This document shows, piece after piece, positions 1 through 5,092 of a DNA stretch of 5,092 nt (the first letter of the stretch is position 1; every line of letters starts with the position of its first letter). The position numbers were made by a program, and so were the translations under genes. The notes under the pieces are model-generated. The model was not told the origin of the DNA and ran no database searches. It was given only the letters and a program-made list of their open reading frames with translations. Origin of the DNA: Fimbriimonadia bacterium (GTDB lineage: Bacteria > Armatimonadota > Fimbriimonadia > Fimbriimonadales > Fimbriimonadaceae); contig JALGXY010000041.1 in the NCBI GenBank assembly GCA_029824495.1, forward strand, positions 1-5,092, in the 5' to 3' direction.

Positions 1-465
1 GAGACCTTCAACCGCATCACCAGAGACATCGACAGACTTGACACCGCAGTTCTGATGAACCTCAACACCGGCTTCGGCTGCATGATTCAGCAATATTTCA
101 TCGTACGCCGCACGGTCGACCTGCCAGGCCGTCATCTGCCGCTGGCCTTTGAATCGGCCAGGCCTCTTATGCTGGGTGAACTGATCGCCAGGCAGAAACT
201 CGAAATCCCACAGATCCTCCGACTGCCCCCACTTGAAGGTCGCGCCGATCTTGATCGGAAAATTCGCCTCTTCGACTTTGCCCCAAGCGCCCATCTCGTT
301 GAGAACGCCGCAGACGAGCGGGAGAAGACTCTCCCCAACATGGTCGCGAGGGAAGGTCTCCTTCTCAAAGATATGGATATCGAGGTCAGGCTGCCTCTGT
401 TTGAGCAGAGTGCCGACCGTAGCCCCGCCAGGTCCGCCGCCAATGATTGCAACGTCGCAGTTCAT
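1..465 (-). CDS. FAD-dependent halogenase-like oxidoreductase, N-terminal part (3' end beyond window)
   Basis: This open frame starts at an ATG and runs 155 codons to the left edge without a stop, so the C-terminal part is missing. Seen in the sequence: a beta strand and dinucleotide-binding loop, VAIIGGGPGGA (residues 5-15), giving GxGxxG at G9, G11 and G14; an acidic residue E34 at the end of strand 2, expected to bind the FAD ribose; the FPRDHVGESLLP segment (38-49); and WQVDRAAYDEILL (114-126). These match flavin-dependent halogenases and related FAD monooxygenases (tryptophan-halogenase family). K72, in IKIGATFKW, lies where PrnA-type halogenases carry their catalytic lysine, by eye only. 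The diagnostic WxWxIP motif would lie outside the window, so halogenation is not proven; a halogenase-like reductase or hydroxylase is possible. The start lies 2 nt after the upstream sulfatase stop (TGACAATG) with no clear Shine-Dalgarno, suggesting translational coupling. No signal peptide is visible, so the protein is probably cytoplasmic. Confidence 0.85.
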   Translation of the reverse strand, partial: MNCDVAIIGGGPGGATVGTLLKQRQPDLDIHIFEKETFPRDHVGESLLPLVCGVLNEMGAWGKVEEANFPIKIGATFKWGQSEDLWDFEFLPGDQFTQHKRPGRFKGQRQMTAWQVDRAAYDEILLNHAAEAGVEVHQNCGVKSVDVSGDAVEGL

Positions 466-467
466 TG

Positions 468-1946
468 TCAGACTACAAAGTTGGCCTGAGGGCCTTTGTG
501 ATCCTCATATTTGATCTGTTCAGCCTTGAGCAGCCGCTTCATGTTCTGCGCGATTCCGCTCCAGGTCGGATCAGCGTAGAGATTGGTTTTTTCCCGCGGG
601 TCATTCTTCAGATCGTACAGCTCCCACTCGTTCGATTCGTAGTAAAAGATCAGCTTGAACCGGTCGGTGCGGACGCCGCAGTGCTTCGGCACCATGTGCA
701 CGGCTGGGTACTCATAGTAGTGGTAGTAGAGCGTGCCGCGCCAGTCGTCCGGCTCACTGCCTCGCAGCACCGGCACGAGACTCTCTCCCTGCATGTCATT
801 CGGGGCGTCAGCGCCAGCCATTTCGAGGAAGGTCTGGGCCAGATCGAGGTTCTGCGCCATCAGGTCGGTTCGGCTTCCTGCCTCGGTGACACCGGGCCAC
901 TTGACGATCAGCGGAGACCGCATCGAAGGCTCATACATCCAGCGTTTGTCGTACCAGCCGTAGTCGCCCAGATAGAAGCCCTGATCAGAGTTGTAGATCA
1001 CGATCGTGTTCTCATCGAGGCCGTTCTCTTCCAGGTAGTCCATCACTTGACCGACCGAGTCGTCGACAGACTGAACACATCGAAGGTAGTCCTTGATGTA
1101 CCGCTGATACATCCAGCGGATGAGCTCGTCGCCCTGAGGCTTGTGTGTTTCATACCAGGCGTTTCGCGGGCCGTAATGCTGGTTCCAGAGCTTCGCCTGC
1201 TCCTCATTCAAACTCGGAGGAGCTTCGCCCAGCTTGAGGTCTCGCCACATCCGGAAATGCTTCCGGATCGACATCTCATTGTTTACAGCGTAGAAGTTTC
1301 TGTCCTCCCAGGTTTCAAAGAGATCTGGCGGCTCGGGGATCGTCTCGCCTTCAAACTTACCGATGTGATCGGGCCCTGGCTCCCACTCACGGTGCGGCGC
1401 CTTGTGCTGCATCATCAGCATGAACGGCTTGTCCGACTCTCTCGCGTCGAGCCAGTCGATCGTCTTTTCCGTGATGATGTGGGTCGTGTAGCCGGTGTGT
1501 TTCTTCTGGCCCTCTTTGGATTTCATCACCGGGTTGTAGTAGGGGCCCTGGCCGAGCAGGACATCGTAGTGATCGAATCCGGTCGGATCAGATCTTAAGT
1601 GCCACTTGCCGATGACCGCTGTCTCGTAGCCGTTCTTTCGCAGGATCTTAGGGAAGGTCTGCTGAGCGCCATTGAAGATCCGCCCATTCCGCTCATGGCC
1701 GTTGATATGGCTGTGTTTGCCTGTCAGGATCACCGCGCGGCTGGGTGCACAGATCGAATTCGTGACGAACGCATTCTCGAACAGCATGCCGTCGTCCGCA
1801 AGGCGGTCGAGATGGGGAGTCTGATTGATGACTGACCCGTACGCGCTAATAGCGTGCGAGGCGTGATCATCAGTGAAGATGAAAATGATATTGGGGCGAG
1901 CCTGCGCCCCCGTGATGGCGGCAGCTGCAGCAAGTGAGGTGAGCAT
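468..1946 (-). CDS. Type I (formylglycine) sulfatase, copy B of a tandem pair
   Basis: Predicted to hydrolyse a sulfate ester using formylglycine made from C66. The 492-aa product has a short hydrophobic N-terminus ending in AQA (residues 14-16), a possible but weak export signal. Family residues in order: D26-D27 (metal), C66-A-P-S-R70 (signature), K114 and H116 in GKWH, H181 in QHKAPH, D321-Q322 (metal) and K334 in DKRWMYEP. The C-terminal region (about 405-460, LYYHYYEYP to LKNDPRE) resembles the C-terminal domain DUF4976 found in many sulfatases. The DQGFYLG and DKRxMYE motifs recall bacterial glycosaminoglycan-type sulfatases, but the substrate cannot be assigned. ATG codons lie at 1949 and 1946. 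I chose 1946 because it gives the same length and N-terminus (MLTSLAAAA) as the neighbouring paralogue and a better spacing from GGAG. Starting at 1949 would add one Met. The start codons lie inside an inverted repeat, and the stop is 2 nt before the next gene. Confidence 0.96.
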   Translation of the reverse strand: MLTSLAAAAAITGAQARPNIIFIFTDDHASHAISAYGSVINQTPHLDRLADDGMLFENAFVTNSICAPSRAVILTGKHSHINGHERNGRIFNGAQQTFPKILRKNGYETAVIGKWHLRSDPTGFDHYDVLLGQGPYYNPVMKSKEGQKKHTGYTTHIITEKTIDWLDARESDKPFMLMMQHKAPHREWEPGPDHIGKFEGETIPEPPDLFETWEDRNFYAVNNEMSIRKHFRMWRDLKLGEAPPSLNEEQAKLWNQHYGPRNAWYETHKPQGDELIRWMYQRYIKDYLRCVQSVDDSVGQVMDYLEENGLDENTIVIYNSDQGFYLGDYGWYDKRWMYEPSMRSPLIVKWPGVTEAGSRTDLMAQNLDLAQTFLEMAGADAPNDMQGESLVPVLRGSEPDDWRGTLYYHYYEYPAVHMVPKHCGVRTDRFKLIFYYESNEWELYDLKNDPREKTNLYADPTWSGIAQNMKRLLKAEQIKYEDHKGPQANFVV

Positions 1947-1991
1947 CATCCGACTCCGGTACCGCTCAGTTTAGCAGTCGGATGATGCTCA
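1940..1991 (-). repeat. Perfect 16-bp inverted repeat (hairpin) enclosing the start of sulfatase B
   Basis: The plus strand reads TGAGCATCATCCGACT at 1940-1955 and its exact reverse complement AGTCGGATGATGCTCA at 1976-1991, separated by 20 nt. In the minus-strand transcript the first arm begins 8 nt after the stop of sulfatase A. The second arm contains both candidate AUG codons and the first coding bases of sulfatase B. The loop contains the 8-bp palindrome CGGTACCG (1957-1964). No T-tract follows on either strand, so an intrinsic terminator is unlikely. The inferred role is a translational control structure or transcript-processing/stabilising hairpin in the only real spacer of the cluster. 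It could also be a relic of the rearrangement that made the tandem pair. Confidence 0.85.
1954..1957 (-). promoter_or_regulatory. Shine-Dalgarno GGAG for sulfatase B, partly inside the hairpin
   Basis: In the coding direction GGAG is followed by TCGG and then ATGATG. The spacing is 4 nt to the ATG at 1949 and 7 nt to the ATG at 1946, which favours the second start. Two of the four bases (1954-1955) belong to the 3' arm of the inverted repeat and the other two lie at the edge of the loop. Folding would therefore hide part of this site as well as the start codon. Confidence 0.55.
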
Positions 1992-1999
1992 AATTGCTC

Positions 2000-3478
2000 T
2001 CAGATCGTGAAGTTTGTCTGAGGGCCAGTTGTGTCGCCGTACTGCTTCTGCACAGATCTCAGAAGCCGCTTCAGCCGAGTCTGAATCGACAGCCACTCTG
2101 CTTTGTCGTACAGGTCGTTGTTTTCACGCGGGTCATTTTTGAGGTCGAACATCTCCCACTCGCCGATCTCGTAGTAGAAGATCAGCTTGAATCGGTCTGT
2201 TCGGACACCGCAGTGGAACGGCACGCCGTGCTCGCTCGGGCTCTCGTAGTAGTGATAGTAGAGCGCGTTGCGCCAGTCGCCCGGCTCCTCACCCTTGAGC
2301 ACTGGGACAAGGCTCACGCCCTGCATGCCCGGGTCAGCATCTGCGCCAGCCATATCGAGCATTGTCTGTGCGAGATCGAGGTTCTGCGCCATCAATTCGG
2401 TGCGGCTGCCAGGCTCGGTCACGCCGGGCCATTTCACGATGAGGGGAGTCCTCATCGAAGGCTCATACATCCATCGCTTGTCGTACCAGCCGTAGTCGCC
2501 CAGATAGAAGCCCTGATCTGAGTTATAGATGACAATCGTGTTGTCGTCGATGCCCGCCTCTTTGAGGTAGCCGACCAGCTCGCCGACCGAGTCATCGACC
2601 GACTGGATACAGCGCAGATAGTCTTTGATGTATCGCTGATACTTCCACCGGATAAGGTCGTCGCCCTGCAGGTTGGCAGCCTCAAACGCAGCATTGCGAG
2701 GTCCGTAATGCTCGAGCCAAAGATCCTTCTGCTCTTGATTGAAGTTGCGGGGAGGTTCGCCGATCTTCAGGTCGTAGTTCGGGCGCAGATGCTCGCGGAT
2801 CGACATCTTGTTGTCCTTCGCGACCGAAACTCGCGTCGACCAGTCGTCGAACAGGTCGACCGGCTCGGGGATCGTTTCGCCTTCATAGAGATCGATGTAG
2901 TCGGGGCCTGGTCGCCACTGCCGGTGCGGCGCCTTGTGCTGCATCATCAGCATGAATGGCTGATCGCTTTCGCGATCCTTGAGCCAGTCGAGAGTCTTCT
3001 CGGTGATGATGTGTGTCGTGTATCCGGTGAATCTCTTGTTTCCGTCCTTCGACTTGAATGTGGGGTTGTAGTAGGGGCCTTGGCCGATCAAGACATCGAA
3101 GTAGTCGAACCCGGTCGGGTCCGATTTCAGGTGCCACTTGCCGATGATCGCCGTCTGGTATCCGCTCTCCTGCAGGATTTTAGGGAATGTTCTCTGACCG
3201 CCATCAAATGTCTCAAAGTTGGTCCGCTGTCCATTGAAATGGCTGTGCTTGCCCGAGAGGACCACCGCCCGGCTGGGCGCGCAGATTGAGTTTGTGACAA
3301 ACGCGTTTTCGAACAGCATTCCGTCTGCCGCAAGCTGGTCCATATGCGGCGTGTGGTTGATGTTCGAGCCGTAGGCACTGATCGAGTGTGAGGCATGGTC
3401 ATCGGTGAAGATGAAGATGATGTTCGGTCTTTCTTGGACACCGTTGAGGACGGCGGCGGCGGCAAGGGTGGTCAGCAT
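2000..3478 (-). CDS. Type I (formylglycine) sulfatase, copy A of a tandem pair
   Basis: Predicted formylglycine-dependent sulfatase of 492 aa, aligning end to end without gaps to the next gene downstream. Visible catalytic features: D26-D27 in TDDHAS, the signature C66-A-P-S-R70 followed by AVVLSGKHSH, K114 and H116 in GKWH, H181 in HKAPH, D321-Q322 in [13 protein letters not shown]334 in DKRWMYEP, and a C-terminal DUF4976-like region around 405-460. The signature is complete for modification, although S replaces the more usual T before the glycine of the LSG segment. The N-terminus MLTTLAAAAVLNGVQERP is hydrophobic but has no basic n-region and no A-x-A cleavage site, so export is uncertain. 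The start ATG overlaps the FGE stop by one base (TAATG). Only a weak purine run (GAAAGA) precedes it, so reinitiation after the FGE gene is likely. No alternative start was found in the nearest in-frame codons upstream. The substrate is unknown. Confidence 0.96.
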   Translation of the reverse strand: MLTTLAAAAVLNGVQERPNIIFIFTDDHASHSISAYGSNINHTPHMDQLAADGMLFENAFVTNSICAPSRAVVLSGKHSHFNGQRTNFETFDGGQRTFPKILQESGYQTAIIGKWHLKSDPTGFDYFDVLIGQGPYYNPTFKSKDGNKRFTGYTTHIITEKTLDWLKDRESDQPFMLMMQHKAPHRQWRPGPDYIDLYEGETIPEPVDLFDDWSTRVSVAKDNKMSIREHLRPNYDLKIGEPPRNFNQEQKDLWLEHYGPRNAAFEAANLQGDDLIRWKYQRYIKDYLRCIQSVDDSVGELVGYLKEAGIDDNTIVIYNSDQGFYLGDYGWYDKRWMYEPSMRTPLIVKWPGVTEPGSRTELMAQNLDLAQTMLDMAGADADPGMQGVSLVPVLKGEEPGDWRNALYYHYYESPSEHGVPFHCGVRTDRFKLIFYYEIGEWEMFDLKNDPRENNDLYDKAEWLSIQTRLKRLLRSVQKQYGDTTGPQTNFTI

Positions 3479-4506
3479 TAGTCTTTCGGATTGATCACGG
3501 TACGGAAGCCTGTATGGAACAGGCCTGTATCGACGGATGATTTCATTCTGGCAGTCGGGCGATAGCCCCTGCAGGAATTGTCGGCGCAGAGGAACGAGCC
3601 GCCGCGCGTCACGCGTTTTGGAAGTCCAGGTTCAAGAGGGTCAAAGCTGGTCTCTGGGCCGGTCGGGTTTCTTCTGGTGTGGGTCGAGTAGCCGTCTGGC
3701 CGGAACCAGTCGGCACACCACTCCCAAACATTGCCGGCCATGTCGTAAAGGCCGAAGCCGTTCGGCTCAAACTGTCCGACCGGGGCAGTGTGAAAGTAGG
3801 GGTCGACCATTTCGTTGGTCACAGGGAACTGGCCCTGCCAAATGTTGGCGTAGTAGCTGCCGTCCTCCCCGGTCATACTGTCGCCCCAGATGAACTCAGC
3901 AGGAGCCTCGCCGCCGCGGGCTGCGTACTCCCACTGAGCTTCTGTCGCCAGCGATTTCCCGGCCCACTCACAGTAAGCGACCGCATCATCCCAGCAGACA
4001 TGGACGACCGGGTGATCCTCCTTTCCTTCCAGGCTTGATCCAGGCCCCATCGGGTGTTTCCAGCTGGCTCCGGGTCGGTACTCCCAGGTGTACATCTCCT
4101 CTCCTGGCTTCTTATCGAGGACGAGCGCTCCCGGCACCAAAAGACTCGGCTCGGCGCCAGGGAAATCCTCTGGGTTCGGAGAAAGTTCGGCGATTGTCAG
4201 ATAGCCAGTCTCGTTCACGAACTTCTCGAATTGAGCGTTGGTCACCTCATGCGTGTCCATCCAGAAGCCGTCGAGCTCCACAGAATGGAGCGGCCGCTCA
4301 TCTTGAAAGCCTCTGTCGCTGCCCATCTCAAATTTTCCGCCAGGAATCCAGACCATGCCGTCCGGAGTGTCGCTCGGTTCTTCGACAAGCAGCGGCACTT
4401 CAGGGGGCGCGTCCACACTCTTGTCGACCTGAGGTTCGGAAGGGTCTGTGGCACAGCCGACCAGCAGCAGCAATCCCAATGGCCAAAGGCGACTCATGAA
4501 TCGCAT
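3478..4506 (-). CDS. Formylglycine-generating enzyme (SUMF1/FGE family), predicted lipoprotein
   Basis: FGE oxidises the cysteine of the sulfatase C-x-P-x-R motif to formylglycine in a copper-dependent reaction using O2. The 342-aa product starts MRFMSRLWPLG, followed by LLLLVGC with C18 as the probable lipidated cysteine, then an acidic, proline-rich linker (about 20-48). The FGE-sulfatase domain (about 50-340) runs from GMVWIPGGKFEMGSD through MAGNVWEWCADWF (about 256-268) to RVTRGGSFLC. C307 and C312 (C-ADNS-C) match the spacing of the active-site pair of human SUMF1 (C336/C341), which distinguishes this from catalytically different family members such as PvdO or EgtB. The start at 4506 is 1 nt after the MFS stop (TAAAATG) with a purine-rich site upstream; ATG 4497 is an alternative that keeps the lipobox, and an in-frame ATG at 4557 would overlap the MFS gene and extend the n-region. 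The stop overlaps the start of sulfatase A. The cognate substrates are very probably the two sulfatases downstream. Confidence 0.93.
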   Translation of the reverse strand: MRFMSRLWPLGLLLLVGCATDPSEPQVDKSVDAPPEVPLLVEEPSDTPDGMVWIPGGKFEMGSDRGFQDERPLHSVELDGFWMDTHEVTNAQFEKFVNETGYLTIAELSPNPEDFPGAEPSLLVPGALVLDKKPGEEMYTWEYRPGASWKHPMGPGSSLEGKEDHPVVHVCWDDAVAYCEWAGKSLATEAQWEYAARGGEAPAEFIWGDSMTGEDGSYYANIWQGQFPVTNEMVDPYFHTAPVGQFEPNGFGLYDMAGNVWEWCADWFRPDGYSTHTRRNPTGPETSFDPLEPGLPKRVTRGGSFLCADNSCRGYRPTARMKSSVDTGLFHTGFRTVINPKD

Positions 4507-4507
4507 T

Positions 4508-5092
4508 TTAGCCTTCTTCCTCTGCAGCCTTCTTTGCCCGGATTCCGAGAAGCGCAAGCGCCGGAGCGAGCATGGCAGCCGAAGCGAGCATCGCTGCCTT
4601 AATCGAGACGAACTGAGCGATCGAGCCGAGTGTTGGACCGCTCATGATTTCGCCAAATGAGTGAGATTGCGCCTCGAATGAAAGCAGAGTTGCGCGAGAT
4701 CCTTTTTCTGCCCGCTGGTTCACCCAAGCGACTACAAGCGGAGCGATGGCCCCTCGAATTGCCCGGACAGCCAGGAAAGCGACAGAAGCCCAGATCAGAG
4801 TCTGTGACAGCCCGAACAGCGACAGGCAGACCAGCAGACAGATGGTAAGCGTCAGCAGAGTTCGCGCGATGGCTCCCTTTCCGTCAAGGTCGACTTTGCG
4901 ACGGATCAGCCAAGTCAGCCCGAAGGTGACCAGAAGAGCCACCGAGTTGATCGCCCCCCAGAAGAAGGTGGTGCCCATTCCAAGCATGTCGGGGGCTCCC
5001 ACCAGGTCGATGATCAGCTTGTTCCAGAGCCGGTCGAATGCTTCACTCGACATGCCATAGATCAGCGTGAGGATCATGATCAGCATCAGCAC
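4508..5092 (-). CDS. MFS transporter, C-terminal half (5' end beyond window)
   Basis: This is a partial frame: 194 codons enter from the right edge and end at TAA (4510-4508). The first visible codon, GTG, is internal rather than a start. Numbering from it, hydrophobic segments lie at about 1-13, 40-63, 77-100, 101-124, 147-164 and 165-184, fitting membrane helices 7-12 of a 12-helix major facilitator. A basic/acidic loop, RRKVDLDGKG, lies between the second and third segments. The GMSSEAFDRLW segment (13-23), followed by NKLI, is reminiscent of bacterial drug-efflux-type MFS proteins. RAIRGAIAPLVVAWVNQ (110-126) and SHSFGEIMSGP (143-153) are also typical of such carriers. The tail is short and charged (KKAAEEEG). 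The protein would sit in the cytoplasmic membrane. Substrate and direction cannot be read from this half. The gene is 1 nt from the FGE gene and is the most upstream member seen. Confidence 0.85.
   Translation of the reverse strand: MLMLIMILTLIYGMSSEAFDRLWNKLIIDLVGAPDMLGMGTTFFWGAINSVALLVTFGLTWLIRRKVDLDGKGAIARTLLTLTICLLVCLSLFGLSQTLIWASVAFLAVRAIRGAIAPLVVAWVNQRAEKGSRATLLSFEAQSHSFGEIMSGPTLGSIAQFVSIKAAMLASAAMLAPALALLGIRAKKAAEEEG
4511..4522 (-). promoter_or_regulatory. Purine-rich ribosome-binding region of the FGE gene
   Basis: The coding strand reads GAGGAAGAAGGC, then TAAA and ATG. GAAGG ends 5 nt before the ATG at 4506, a normal Shine-Dalgarno spacing, and GAGGA lies further upstream. The site lies within the last codons of the MFS gene (Glu-Glu-Glu-Gly). 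It supports 4506 as the FGE start rather than the in-frame ATG at 4557. Confidence 0.5.

Noticed and set aside
55..489. 144-codon plus-strand frame at the left end
   Set aside because: It is opposite the flavoenzyme gene, whose Rossmann motif and conserved segments are clear; the antisense translation has no recognisable features.
447..1598. 383-codon open frame on the plus strand opposite sulfatase B
   Set aside because: It is antisense to a gene with complete catalytic motifs, its translation shows no recognisable domain and is rich in Val, Arg and Leu, and a similar but broken frame occurs opposite sulfatase A. This fits codon-bias mirroring.
1940..1991. Inverted repeat as a Rho-independent terminator between the sulfatases
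   Set aside because: No run of T follows either arm on either strand, and the 3' arm contains the start of the next gene, so termination here would be unusual. A regulatory or structural role was preferred.
2708..3289. 193-codon plus-strand frame opposite sulfatase A
   Set aside because: It is the counterpart of the antisense frame under the paralogue and is composition-driven; it has no start signals or motifs.
4507..4557. Upstream in-frame ATG at 4557 as the FGE start
   Set aside because: It would add 17 charged residues before the signal and overlap the MFS gene by about 50 nt, whereas ATG 4506 sits 1 nt after the MFS stop with a well-placed purine-rich site.
4054..4602. 182-codon plus-strand frame across the MFS/FGE junction
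   Set aside because: It overlaps two well-supported minus-strand genes and shows no protein family features.
1..5092. CRISPR array, tRNA or rRNA genes, insertion sequence ends
   Set aside because: No short regularly spaced repeats, cloverleaf-like sequences, transposase motifs or terminal repeats were seen; nearly every base lies within the five genes.

Overview
The window is one co-directional minus-strand cluster, read from high to low coordinates, with no gene supported on the plus strand. In transcription order it holds: the C-terminal half of an MFS transporter (cut at the right edge), a lipoprotein-type formylglycine-generating enzyme (FGE), two tandem type I sulfatases, and the N-terminal third of an FAD-dependent halogenase-like oxidoreductase (cut at the left edge). 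The junctions are very tight: a 1-nt gap, a 1-nt TAATG overlap, a 50-nt spacer and a 2-nt gap. An operon with translational coupling is therefore the simplest reading. No promoter or intrinsic terminator was found; the promoter presumably lies upstream of the MFS gene, outside the window.

The sulfatases carry the full C-x-P-x-R formylglycine signature and metal-ligand set. The FGE carries both active-site cysteines in C-x4-C spacing. Gene order and function therefore agree: the FGE would convert the sulfatase cysteines to formylglycine, and the sulfatases would hydrolyse a sulfate ester of unknown identity. The MFS protein may move a substrate or product. The flavoenzyme at the end is an unexpected partner.

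The two sulfatases are paralogues of exactly equal length (492 aa). They align without a gap and are about 72% identical by hand count, with differences concentrated in a few blocks. The 50-nt spacer between them holds the least expected element in the window: a perfect 16-bp inverted repeat with a 20-nt loop. Its 3' arm contains the start codon(s) of the second sulfatase.

The organism is probably a Planctomycetota member or a similar sulfatase-rich bacterium (Verrucomicrobiota, Lentisphaerota). This rests on tandem sulfatases of this style, a lipoprotein FGE and moderately high GC. It is an inference from gene content, not from a phylogenetic marker.
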